From contig JAJFTK010000114.1 in assembly GCA_021372945.1 (NCBI GenBank), positions 62,001 to 126,000 on the forward strand: a DNA stretch of 64,000 bases. Reading direction: 5' to 3'. This DNA is from Planctomycetaceae bacterium (GTDB lineage: Bacteria; Planctomycetota; Phycisphaerae; Sedimentisphaerales; Anaerohalosphaeraceae). This document shows positions 34,910 through 44,232 of this stretch, in pieces (within the stretch, counting starts at the first letter, position 1; every line of letters begins with the position of its first letter). The notes under the pieces were generated by a model, which had not been told where the DNA came from, did not search any database, and saw only the letters and a list, made by a program, of their open reading frames with translations. The position numbers and the translations under genes were made by a program.

Positions 34910-34967
34910 CGGAGGAGGAGGGATTCGAACCCCCGGTGGGTTGCCCCACAACGGTTTTCAAGACCGT
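34910..34967 (-). pseudogene. 3' fragment of tRNA-Ser(UGA), probable attachment site
   Basis: Read on the minus strand it contains the anticodon stem-loop ACGGT-CTTGAAA-ACCGT (anticodon TGA), a long variable arm GTGGG-GCAA-CCCAC, the T arm with loop TTCGAAT, and the 3' acceptor strand CTCCTCC plus discriminator G (34910). The matching 5' acceptor strand GGAGGAG and a D arm do not occur upstream, where the sequence is unrelated and AT-rich. Encoded CCA is absent. Tyrosine recombinases often integrate at tRNA 3' halves and leave exactly such a piece at the far end of the insert. The intact tRNA-Ser would then lie beyond the right edge. Confidence 0.85.
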
Positions 34968-35008
34968 CACACGCTCTAAAGTCACTTAAATACACCTACT
35001 TACGAATA

Positions 35009-35460
35009 TCATACAAAGCGGTACACCCCGACACCTGAATCGCTCAATCGACGCCCGAGCCTATCACCCTGCAATCCCGTGCGCCCTGTATCTCGCCCGC
35101 AAACCGTCGCTGCTCTGTTGGCCGCCACGTTGAGCAGACTCAGGAAAAACATACCACTTGCGGCCAGAGCCCCCATGGCCGCATAGATTGCCCGGAGATT
35201 CTCAAGCAGCACGAATACCCCGGAGATGACAACAAACAGCAGATTGGCGGCAATCATCATCCCGGCCGCATTGCGGGATGTAACAAGTCGGGCAAGTGTC
35301 TGATTGCTTGCACCGCCGCCCATGCGGCGAATACCAATGCAACTTTGGTCTTGTTTTGAATGGCGTCAGCGAGATGATTGCTGCATACAAATATGCTTGT
35401 AGCAAGGATCACATCGGCAATGGCCGGAAACAAATATATTAAAAATCGGGTCAGAACCAA
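35009..35460 (-). pseudogene. Frameshifted and truncated membrane transporter remnant (MFS-like)
   Basis: Two minus-strand frames together make a plausible N-terminal part of a transporter. The first (35460 to about 35290) reads LTRFLIYLFPAIADVILATSI... and AAWAAVQAI. The second (from about 35295) reads LVTSRNAAGMMIAANLLFVV, then LRAIYAAMGALAASGMFFLSLLN. The switch is around 35290-35300. After four hydrophobic segments the reading degenerates, shortly before the tRNA fragment. The RNAAGMMIAAN text resembles the loop 2-3 region of MFS carriers; the family call is tentative. Confidence 0.5.
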
Positions 35461-35874
35461 TCCTGTTCAGTTCGGTATTTGCTCTTTGTTAACTTCATAT
35501 AGTGTTCCTGATCATTGCAGATAGCTTACAGACTGCGGCGGTCTCAGGCAAGGTCTTTTCTTGCGGCATAAACGGCGACCCCGAATGCGGGTGCAATCGG
35601 GGCCTGGTGGGCTTAATCCTGTTTTTGCAGTCGGCTCGATCATGTAATGCAGAAACGAGCAATCCTTAAAACCCCTAGGTGTTCGAAAAGAACGCCTGAT
35701 ATAACGCTTCTTTTAAGCTTCGAATCTTGAAATTCAGCCAGCGGTTTCTGTCTCAGACGGGCACATTTAAAAATTCGTTCCAAGACGATGCTTGTCAGTC
35801 TTTACTCTTGTAGCCCATTAGATTATTGTCTCCAGAACCAGCCACCATTATGAAACAAACCTTCTTCATTGCAT
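35461..35874. other. Non-coding or degraded stretch at the island edge
   Basis: About 410 bases with no open frame of useful length, no tRNA and no repeat that I can see. On the minus strand a short reading ends PIAPAFGVAVYAARKDLA followed by a stop (about 35550-35610), which could be the tail of a lost gene, but it is too short to assign. Confidence 0.4.
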
Positions 35875-37266
35875 CTACTTCGTTTCCGGTTTGACGAAAA
35901 ACACATACTCATTTGTAAAATGACCAGTATAACTGATACTATATTCCACCATTAATTCCTTCGCGACATCAGCTTTGTATTTGTTAATGATGCAGTTGTG
36001 ATTGTATCCATCGGGGCCTTTTGCATCTTTGCTTACCACGACTCCGCTCTTCCAATTCTCTCCATTATCGGATTGATACAAAACAAAACGGTTACCTCCT
36101 TGGCCGATATACCCGGATCTGCCGTGCAGGTAATAGCTGCCGGCAAGATAGGCCAATTCGGGATCGCGAATCTTCTTGTCAACGTACGCCCTCTTTTGTT
36201 CGCTCCAAGTATAACCGTTATCCTCGCTGATACAATAGTAAAAATGGTTTTCATCTTTGGTCTCATAGGCGCCGGCCAGCAGGCGGCCGTCCGCCATGAT
36301 GCACAGGGCGCCGTACCATTTGCTATTGTCCAGCGTCAGTGTGCTTCTCTTGCTCCAGGTGCGCCCGTCATCCGTGCTGGCATACAAAACATGGGGACCG
36401 TCAGCGTCGAATATGTCGAATAGGACGTAATTGACGGCGCCTGCCACCGCTGTCGCGCAGGGATACCCGATAAAATTGCCATCGACAGACTCGTAGTCTG
36501 TCCACGTGGAACCATGATCATAACTCCGCATGACACCACTTTTGCTTCTGGAATATGCTTTTGACTTACATTGAAAATGTGTGACAAATAAGACAACGGT
36601 TCCTTTTTCGGTAACTAAACCCTCTTCTATCCACACCGGGCTATTGGGATCTCTTAGATAGGCCTCATGGGAATAGCGGAATTTATTGTATTTGTTCCAT
36701 GTTCTGCCGCTGTCCTTACTGACTGCGTATTCGCTCCAGCCATCGATATTATGACCGCTTGTGTTTGTGTGGAACGCTACAAGGTCGCCGTTTGCGTATT
36801 CCATGCAAACCGGACCACCATGCGAGTTTCTACCCCGCGCATCGCGTTCAAAATCGCAGACGATCGTATAAAAAACGTCGTCACCAAGTTCGGTTGATGG
36901 ATCATAGTCGTAAACGACAGCACCATCGATTTGACCGGATTGTGACGGGGGCTGCGATATCAGAGACGAGTTTTTCTGATCCTCCGCAGGCTCGCCGCCT
37001 GAACCGGAACCGAATTTGCTATCCGCTACATACGAACCGCCAGCGCCATATAGATAGACAAGCAGCGATTTACTTGTATTCGCTTCTACCTTTGTGGGTT
37101 CCAAGGCAAGAAATGGCGCCGGTGTATTCGTATTGGGCAGATTCGCCGTTCGAACCGACGGGGAATAACTTGTTGGAAACTCTGTGCTGCCTGTCGCTGC
37201 CTGTAAGCCGACATGTGCCATTCCGAAGAACAACATACTAACAACAACCCTCACTTGCGTTTTCAT
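35875..37266 (-). CDS. Secreted BNR/Asp-box sialidase-like protein (1)
   Basis: 463 residues with a signal peptide (to about LQAAT). Residues about 140-460 carry the six-bladed beta-propeller marks: Asp boxes SKDSGRTW near 194, SYDHGSTW near 260, STDDGRTW near 310, SEDNGYTW near 360 and SDNGENW near 405. The residues before that (about 25-135) are low complexity and Ser/Thr-rich. The FRIP motif of classical GH33 sialidases is not seen, so sialic acid as substrate is not secure. AAGGATC lies before ATG 37266. It is the first of four such genes between 35.9 and 44.2 kb. Confidence 0.8.
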   Translation of the reverse strand: MKTQVRVVVSMLFFGMAHVGLQAATGSTEFPTSYSPSVRTANLPNTNTPAPFLALEPTKVEANTSKSLLVYLYGAGGSYVADSKFGSGSGGEPAEDQKNSSLISQPPSQSGQIDGAVVYDYDPSTELGDDVFYTIVCDFERDARGRNSHGGPVCMEYANGDLVAFHTNTSGHNIDGWSEYAVSKDSGRTWNKYNKFRYSHEAYLRDPNSPVWIEEGLVTEKGTVVLFVTHFQCKSKAYSRSKSGVMRSYDHGSTWTDYESVDGNFIGYPCATAVAGAVNYVLFDIFDADGPHVLYASTDDGRTWSKRSTLTLDNSKWYGALCIMADGRLLAGAYETKDENHFYYCISEDNGYTWSEQKRAYVDKKIRDPELAYLAGSYYLHGRSGYIGQGGNRFVLYQSDNGENWKSGVVVSKDAKGPDGYNHNCIINKYKADVAKELMVEYSISYTGHFTNEYVFFVKPETK

Positions 37267-37418
37267 TTTCGATCCTTTCACAATTCAATGTTTTCTGAAT
37301 GAATCACTCAAATAGATTGCGGCGCTCTCCCGATAGAGCGGATAACATATTTTCCCCGCGGCTATTGGCCTATGCAGGTCATGCGGTCGGCATTGGCATG
37401 AATTCCGATTTACAGGGC

Positions 37419-39197
37419 TCATCGACCGTCCGATGCGTTCCGGGCAGAAACGCCGGACCAATTAAAATCTATCCATAATTTCCGGCTAATCGTAACTACA
37501 TCATAGTTAAGAGTTTCAGTTTCATGAGTAAGCCAGTCGTGCGTTCCGATAAAGCCGGTTTTATTTTTACGGTCACTCCACCAGAAGGACGCGGAAACCT
37601 GCACTTGGGTTTTTATCGGCAGTCCGACTGCTTTGTCTACCCATGTCTGCATCAAGGCCGTGCAGCCCTGGGCCACCAAGCTTATTTGCATTTGATCAAA
37701 ATAGTCGGCATAAACAGGGTCCACCAAATCCTGCGGTTTAAGGTCGTTTAAAGGGAGGTTTACAAGTCGGCTGACGACAAAGCACGGGCGTCCCTGCTGA
37801 TCCGTGCTGCTTTCCAAGTTGAATTGAGCCGTTTGCCGGCGCATAATCATCTTTTCAGGAAGCAGCCTCGAATTGGGAATTGCAATCATAGCCGGACTTT
37901 CCCAATCATATCCAACTTGCGCATAAGGGTCGATGGGATTAACCCACACGTCATTGAGTAATATCTGACGCCATGAATCCAAAGCGGAGGCAGTCGGCTT
38001 GGCCTCAAGTAATTCCCCTCGGGCAGTCAGGTTAGCAGCGATTTCGGCACCGTTAGCATCCTGCCAGCGGACGGCGAATGTGCGGTCCCTCTTGGCCCCG
38101 ACAATTAATTTGCCATTCCACTGATTCGCCATTTTTGCCAGACCATAGATATGCGGGCTCGGACGGTTCTCCGTGTTTTCACTCTTACTGGGATCGCCTG
38201 CCCGTGTATCGAGTTGCGGCGGCTCGCTATAGCCAATTTTTACAGATGCGTCAAATGGCATGTCAAAAAGGCGTAACGCTTCAGGATAGCCGGCCAGCGT
38301 CATTTCCTGCTTCACCTGAACCGAAGCGGTCTGATTTTGTGAGAAACCGTAACCCGGCAAAGGCCCTTCCGGCAGCAAACAGTGCATTAATCGCTTAACC
38401 GCTGCCGCATGACCAATATCATCACGAGTCATGTGCGCATTGCCAAAAATACCCCCATCACCAATAGCAAGGACGGTCCCCTTTTTGTACCGGACGCGGA
38501 TGGCTACAGGCCCAGGCACCTTTGGATTGGTACTTTCCAGTAGCACTGTCGCCGCAGAATCTGCCTGTGGATGAAACGCCAGTGTGCAGCCGTCGCCGCA
38601 AATGACACTGTCGAGGCCGAAGAGTTGCGGATGGTCCGGCGGAATCGGAATAGCTAATATGCCAGTACCGGTCGCTTGAAATTCCAGACCGAAGGGTTTG
38701 GCAATGAGATTCATTCCGTAAAAATCATAGTCAGCGTTATTGGGTTCATCAATGCTGTTATACACCAATATCAATATGCCGCCTTCGGCGACAAATTTTT
38801 GGAGGTTCTGCGCATCGGTTTCATTGAGTGGATGGGCATTGCCTTTTGCGGCGGTCCGGGGACAAATGATCAGATAGGCATCTGTCTGACGCATTAAGTC
38901 CGGGCCGGGGCTGATTTGGGTGGTTGCGGCTCTGAAGTCATCGCGTATCAACTGACTCCACCAGAACAGACCGTTGGGCGTGCCGGCGCTATCGATTGCA
39001 TAACGATACCCATTTCGATAGGAGGATGTGTCCGTTGGAAATGCCCGCTGATCAATAGGGATGTTGGGAAATTGATGGTACTCATCGCTCAAAAGGCGTA
39101 AGGGCCTGCGTTTTTCAGTTATCGCCTCACCTGAACCAAAAGCGAATGTCGTGAACATATACTGGCCCAACAAAACGCTCAGCAAACACATCTTCAT
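37419..39197 (-). CDS. Secreted protein with DUF4350/GATase-like N-terminal domain, function unknown
   Basis: 592 residues with a signal peptide (MKMCLLSVLLGQYMFTTFAFG). Residues about 90-270 read like a flavodoxin/GATase-type alpha-beta domain: TDAYLIICPRTAAKG, FVAEGGILILVYNS and KKGTVLAIGDGGIFGN follow the pattern of secreted DUF4350 proteins that test for an empty or crowded surface. The remaining half is beta-rich and unrecognised. ATG 39197 has AAAAGG upstream and is preferred over an ATG 33 bases earlier. It lies among sialidase-like genes on the same strand and is probably expressed with them. Confidence 0.6.
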   Translation of the reverse strand: MKMCLLSVLLGQYMFTTFAFGSGEAITEKRRPLRLLSDEYHQFPNIPIDQRAFPTDTSSYRNGYRYAIDSAGTPNGLFWWSQLIRDDFRAATTQISPGPDLMRQTDAYLIICPRTAAKGNAHPLNETDAQNLQKFVAEGGILILVYNSIDEPNNADYDFYGMNLIAKPFGLEFQATGTGILAIPIPPDHPQLFGLDSVICGDGCTLAFHPQADSAATVLLESTNPKVPGPVAIRVRYKKGTVLAIGDGGIFGNAHMTRDDIGHAAAVKRLMHCLLPEGPLPGYGFSQNQTASVQVKQEMTLAGYPEALRLFDMPFDASVKIGYSEPPQLDTRAGDPSKSENTENRPSPHIYGLAKMANQWNGKLIVGAKRDRTFAVRWQDANGAEIAANLTARGELLEAKPTASALDSWRQILLNDVWVNPIDPYAQVGYDWESPAMIAIPNSRLLPEKMIMRRQTAQFNLESSTDQQGRPCFVVSRLVNLPLNDLKPQDLVDPVYADYFDQMQISLVAQGCTALMQTWVDKAVGLPIKTQVQVSASFWWSDRKNKTGFIGTHDWLTHETETLNYDVVTISRKLWIDFNWSGVSARNASDGR

Positions 39198-39282
39198 CAC
39201 TGACCTTTTACAGAAAAGTTTGTACCGCATTTACTTCTCCCTTTTAACCCTGTCTGCCAACATGGACCAAAGCAGGTTGTTC

Positions 39283-40504
39283 TTACTCGATCCCGATTCG
39301 CACAACACAGATTGACTTGCAGGGCCTGCCGTCGGCGTCCGGATAGCCGAAATCCGAGAAGACGAGCATGGCCTCATTGTCATTAAGTGCCACGAGCCCT
39401 GTATACCCGCATGATGCCCCTTTGCTGCCTTCAGCAACGCTGTGCAGTGACACATCGACCGGCTCGCCCCACCTCATTCCGGACGGATCCGATGAGCCCG
39501 TACGCGCCGCGCACTCCGGACCTGCCATATGATGCCAACATCACACGGCTTTTCAGGGCAAGCAACTGGGGCAGTACGCCAAAACTGTCAAAAATAACCG
39601 GCTTGTCCCAATGTTTGCCATTATCGGTCGAACGAGCGATATAGGAGGGACCTGCACGCAGCAAGGCGAGTAACGAACCATCCGGTGCATAGGCAAGATC
39701 GGGCTCGCAAAATCCCCAGCATCGTTCCCAGTTGGAATGTTTAGATTTGTCCGGCTCGAACGGAATCTCGCTGACAAAGTTCCATGAATATCCATTGTCA
39801 GTCGACTGCACAAAGGCGGGACAATATGCTCTGACCGTACCATCTTTCAGACTCGGCCAATAACATGAAGTCCAAAGCGAGCCATCTGATGCAGCGCGAA
39901 GGTTTCCCATGAAAAAGGGGCGAACCAATATCCCTTCCCGCTGCCAGATAACTTGCCCCGGCAGATTGGCTTTCGGATACTCCTTTACCCAGCTCGACGA
40001 TCCCGCTGCCATCCGGAATTGCGGATAACCTTTTCTCATTTCGCCCGAGAAATCTTCTTGCCGGAAGAACCGGTAGTCGCCCGATGCGGTTTGCTTGCTG
40101 AAGGCCGCAACTGCATTAGTGATTGGGTCCGGCAAAGTAATCTTATCCGGAGAAAGCGGCGGGTCGGATGCCAATCGCAGTCGATCACCGTTGGCCAGAA
40201 GCACGCCGGTGCAAAGGTGGTCTGCTTCAGGATAGGCAACACGGGTCCATGTCCTGCCTTCGTCAGCGGATACGGCATGAGCTGGTTGTGCCCCATAGGA
40301 ACGTGCCGAGTCAACGGTTATGCTCCACGTCACGTGCAGGCGGCCGTCGGCCAGCCGCTCTATGGATGGAAATTGCCATTGGCCCCACTGCGGCCGCGGC
40401 TCGCCTGCCGGAGCATGAGCAACAACCGCCACATCGCCCAGAATGACCCTGGGACCATTGACCGCTTTTTCAGCTTCCGCTATTTGGGGCCTGATAGCCA
40501 GCAT
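39283..40504 (-). pseudogene. Sialidase-like protein (2), frameshifted
   Basis: The first frame (40504 to about 39520) holds a propeller protein with Asp boxes SADEGRTW, STDNGYSW and STDNGKHW. It ends in MLASYGRSGV and then garbles into VRGAYGLIGS. The second frame picks up the expected ending, ARTGSSDPSGMRWGEPVDVSL..., and runs to a stop at 39283 with FSDFGYPDADGRP. The frame switch is at about 39500-39515. The N-terminus also looks damaged: signal-peptide-like text (KAIWTVIWMLAIRPQIAEAE) is open from 40545 but has no start codon. Two lesions in one gene favour decay over sequencing error. Confidence 0.8.
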
Positions 40505-41687
40505 CCAGATGACCGTCCATATCGCTTTGTTTGGCTCTCACACGGTCATCACTAGCTTCCAGTTTCCAGTGAGTCCCCATAATACCTGGCCACTCACCGG
40601 GTTTATCGACCTGATAATAAACCGTCCAAATCGTCCCATCATCCAATAACACGCTGCACGGATATCCCAAGTCCCAATTCGGGGGATAGCCCAATTCTTC
40701 CTGAGTTCCGCGATGTACATCCGCAATTGATAAGGTAATTTCATTCTCGGTATCCCATGTTTTTCCCCCATCCCTGCTGATGCAGGCAAACTGGCCATTG
40801 GGTAAACTGCTCCTACGCCCGTACACCACAACAAGCCAGCCATTTTCTAACTTGATAAGGTGCGGCGGATATCCGTTAATCTTTGTGTTGACCGGCTTGG
40901 ACCATGTGTAACCGCCATCAGTACTTTCAAGCTGTTTCAGATACGGCGCCCGGCTCATCACGATGATTTTGCCGTCGTCCAATTCAACCGCATGTGATTC
41001 ACTGAGCTTTCCATACTTCTCCGCGGCGAACTTGGCAATGATTTTCCATGACTTCCCGTCATCGCGAGACTCCGCAACTCCTTTTCCAGTCACCAGCAGA
41101 ACCCTTCCATCCCTTAGTTGAATGGGGCCATGGGGTGTATCAAATGGCATTTTGATGGGGTCGCTCCAGCTTAGACCGTTATCTTCGCTTCGCCGCAGCC
41201 ACGCCCCTTTCCATTCCTGGCGGATTGAGGAATTAAGTTTGGCGGCGTGCCGGGCATATTGGGCGTACCGTGTTTTATAAAAAGCGCTTTTTTGGTTTGC
41301 GAATTCCACCGATGTAAACCAACTGATTAGGATGGTGCCGTTCGCAGTGACTAAAAGCCCCGCATCACGGTCATCCAGCGGTGTATTCGTCACCGTTTTA
41401 ATATCGCTCCAGTCCGCCCCGTTATTATCGCTGCAAACCATTTTCATTTTGCCCCACGGGCAGACATGCCAGTCGCGGTCGCCGGAATAAACGACCACCA
41501 GACGTCCATTCGGCAATTTGCCAATGCTCGGCCAGCCGCAATAATACCCGGGTTCTTTTGAAATAACGGATTGCTCTATCACAACCGGTTTATACGGAAC
41601 GTTTTTCACATTCAGGTCAGCGCCGAAACAGACCGCTGTCAATTCCAGGCACAAAACCAAACCGTCTCTCCAACTTTTCTTTTGCAT
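40470..41687 (-). CDS. Secreted BNR/Asp-box sialidase-like protein (3)
   Basis: 405 residues with an N-terminal signal (to about CFGAD). Propeller Asp boxes are SDNNGADW, SEDNGLSW, SRDDGKSW, STDGGYTW and SRDGGKTW, spaced about 50-60 residues apart. GWPSIGKLPNGRLVVVYSGDRD near 50 is the first blade and GYPCSVLLDDGTIWTVYY near 365 is the last. ATG 41687 has AAAGG upstream; 13 in-frame residues further upstream are not needed. The last 35 bases overlap the damaged N-terminus of the next gene. Substrate unknown within the sialidase superfamily. Confidence 0.8.
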   Translation of the reverse strand: MQKKSWRDGLVLCLELTAVCFGADLNVKNVPYKPVVIEQSVISKEPGYYCGWPSIGKLPNGRLVVVYSGDRDWHVCPWGKMKMVCSDNNGADWSDIKTVTNTPLDDRDAGLLVTANGTILISWFTSVEFANQKSAFYKTRYAQYARHAAKLNSSIRQEWKGAWLRRSEDNGLSWSDPIKMPFDTPHGPIQLRDGRVLLVTGKGVAESRDDGKSWKIIAKFAAEKYGKLSESHAVELDDGKIIVMSRAPYLKQLESTDGGYTWSKPVNTKINGYPPHLIKLENGWLVVVYGRRSSLPNGQFACISRDGGKTWDTENEITLSIADVHRGTQEELGYPPNWDLGYPCSVLLDDGTIWTVYYQVDKPGEWPGIMGTHWKLEASDDRVRAKQSDMDGHLDAGYQAPNSGS

Positions 41688-41804
41688 CCTACATCCTTTA
41701 CAGTTGAACAGAGTGATTTCCAACACATTCGCTAAGCCTGCATTTTTGAGATAAGGCCGATTGAGCTATGTCCATCCATCCTTTTCAATGCATTTTTCCC
41801 ATTA

Positions 41805-42919
41805 TTAATATTGTCCGTGTTTATCAATCAGATCACGCATGAGCTCTATTCTTTTCTCTTCGGCACAGGGCGGGACCTGATCGCCGGCATTGGCAATAAG
41901 TCGTGAACTCTGTTTCTTCAACGCCAGCCACTTCAACACCGCCTCCTTGAAATCCTCTATCGAGGCATCGGGCAGCCACAGATCCGGAGAAATACCGCCC
42001 GAGAGAATAAAATTTTTGCCCGCTGCATCACGGCACTGCTGAGCGGTCAAATCTCCCATCGGTTTAGGGGTTACCGCATCGGCGCAATCAGCACCACTAT
42101 CACGAATCATTTCAATTGCGCCAGACAATCGGCCGTCAATATGGACGGCGACATATTTCCCCATTTTGTGAAGCCGGCAGATCGCCTCATCATAGAACCA
42201 CTTTGACCATTGTTTATAGAATCCTAGCGGCTGAATGTCGCTGGAGAAATTATCCCCCAAGCAAATAATCTGCGCTGGCGATTCAGCTAAGACATCAATG
42301 AGCTTCAAATTGTTTTGATTGATTCTGGTAATAATATCTTTAAGGGTCGTCGGGTAATCCATAACTGCATACATCGTTTGCTCGATACCCATCCAATAGT
42401 TCAACATCTGTCCCATGCCACTATATCCGGCTGGTACATAACAAACACCGATATCGCCAATTAAGTCGACCATGCCTGATATTTATCGGGCACAAATTTA
42501 TAGCTTCTATTTTCCAAAACATAACAAAGAATCTTAAGCTGTTCGTTTGTTTTGATACCCCAGCTTTCAATTGCCCAGGAATAGGTAATCTCATTCCATA
42601 CCCGGGTTCGTGATATTACACCCAGGGGAGTCTCGATCTTCCAGGTTATCGATTTCCCATCCAGACCTTTTTGAGTCCGGACCAGAGTATCTTCAGGATA
42701 ATAGACTTCATAGAATGAGCCGAGATTAGGCAGGTAGAAACCGACACCCATTTTTTGATGATAGGTTATCAAATCATACTCTGGAAGGTCATAAGATTTA
42801 CTTAAATCCCAGGGCATCCGGTTTTTATGATAAAACCAGTGCGACAGGTCCAGCATAAAAGGAACCTGGTCAGGCGTCTGATTTTGATAAACCGCCAAAA
42901 TTCTCTCTTTGGGGGTCAT
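41805..42919 (-). pseudogene. Uroporphyrinogen-decarboxylase-like protein, frameshifted
   Basis: Frame one (42919-42461) begins MTPKERILAVYQNQTPDQVPF, the common opening of UroD/MtaA-like proteins, and stops at DKYQAWST. Frame two (42473-41805) continues MVDLIGDIGVCYVPAG..., with FILSGGISPDLWLP near the end. A one-base shift around 42465-42475 joins them: QAW followed by DLIGDIGV. Many such genes in sugar-degrading islands of Planctomycetota and Verrucomicrobiota are paralogues not tied to haem. Here it is interrupted, unless the shift is a sequencing error. Confidence 0.82.
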
Positions 42920-43012
42920 GCTTCTCTGCTCCGCAACACGATCGTTTTACCGCCTTGCTCACGACTCGAACGGGCGCCGATTGAAGCCTTCATGCTTCTG
43001 TTCTAAAAAATC

Positions 43013-44152
43013 CTAATCCATTGAAAGCCATTTAATACCTTGATTTGAAGCCGTAAATCGTCTTGCCCGAATATCCGAGCGCTCCGCCGGCTGTTTATCG
43101 GAACGCTCATCATAATACATCACCAGTACAGAACCGTCCCTCAAATTGACCATAGAAGGGTGCGACCCCAGAACATCATCAACGACCTCGGGGGCAGACC
43201 ATGTGTTACAGTCATCCATACTGTAGCGTAAGGCGGTTCCCCATCGGACGCCTTTGATTCTTTGACCGTAAGCCATCACGACAATGCCGTTTTTTACCCT
43301 GATCAGATAGGGAGCAATCACCGCAAAATCCAGTGGTTTTGAAACCTCCCAATGCAGACCGCCGTCATGTGAAACCGACCAACGTGCCACGTCAACGCCC
43401 CGCTGAATAGCGTACATAGTACCATCAGTTAGTTCAAGTACATCCGTCTCCGCCGGCAGAATAACACCTCCAGTGGGGATGTTCACGGGCTTTGACCACG
43501 TTTGGCACTGATCATCACTGAACATCACAGCGCCTTGGGTCCCGGCTGTTTTGTCCTGCCTATACAAAGGCATTATCCAGCGGCCGGTGGTCAATTTTTT
43601 GCTGGGGGAATCGGCGTAATATCCTTCCACCATCTTTTTCGGCTGACTCCAGGTTTGTCCGCCGTCATCAGAATAACAGGCATAAGTCCCTCGCCAGATT
43701 GTTTCGGGGTAGCTGGTAAAAAAAGTGCAAATGAGGCGGCCATTGTCAAGCTGAAAAACCGAGGGTCCGCGATCATCAGCCGGCGTATCGCATAAAATAT
43801 TGGGCTTGCTCCATGACTTCCCCTCATCCGAGGAAAACATAAAACAGATACGGCCTCCTTGCGGCAACTCGATACCAGGTTTAGAGCCGTGAGCATAACC
43901 GGCATAGAAAACACACAACAACTGTCCTGATCGGCATCTGCAAACGTCCGGCATACCCTCGTGACCGCCGGCACCGGCATCTTTGCAAGCAACCAGAACT
44001 GCCTGACTGATATCCCTTTTAGATTCATCCATGATGCCTTGGGACTCAGATGGGCTTGGGGGATTATTCGATTTCGATATGTCCGCTATCAGCAGTGGAC
44101 AACTCATCAAGCAAAGCGAACAGATGAAGGCCAAAGAACTGTCTTTCAACAT
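43013..44152 (-). CDS. Secreted BNR/Asp-box sialidase-like protein (4)
   Basis: 379 residues with a signal peptide (MLKDSSLAFICSLCLMSCPLLIAD). Asp boxes are SSDEGKSW, SDDGGQTW, SDDQCQTW, SHDGGLHW and SMDDCNTW; in two of them the Gly is replaced, as seen in divergent blades. ATG 44152 is fixed by a perfect AAGGAGGT five to six bases upstream. Overall text (DDRGPSVFQLDNGRLICTFFTSYPE) is the exo-alpha-sialidase-superfamily type with no FRIP seen. The gene lies 80 bases from the GH2 gene on the same strand, so one transcript is likely. Confidence 0.82.
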   Translation of the reverse strand: MLKDSSLAFICSLCLMSCPLLIADISKSNNPPSPSESQGIMDESKRDISQAVLVACKDAGAGGHEGMPDVCRCRSGQLLCVFYAGYAHGSKPGIELPQGGRICFMFSSDEGKSWSKPNILCDTPADDRGPSVFQLDNGRLICTFFTSYPETIWRGTYACYSDDGGQTWSQPKKMVEGYYADSPSKKLTTGRWIMPLYRQDKTAGTQGAVMFSDDQCQTWSKPVNIPTGGVILPAETDVLELTDGTMYAIQRGVDVARWSVSHDGGLHWEVSKPLDFAVIAPYLIRVKNGIVVMAYGQRIKGVRWGTALRYSMDDCNTWSAPEVVDDVLGSHPSMVNLRDGSVLVMYYDERSDKQPAERSDIRARRFTASNQGIKWLSMD

Positions 44153-44232
44153 ACCGTACCTCCTTAGGCAAACACCATTCAAAAACAGTCATGCATTCTT
44201 GTTAGCCTGTTGGGCAATACGTCCGGTGAAAC

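Noticed and set aside
34910..35000. A complete tRNA-Ser
   Set aside because: The 5' acceptor strand GGAGGAG and D arm are missing from the upstream 35 bases.
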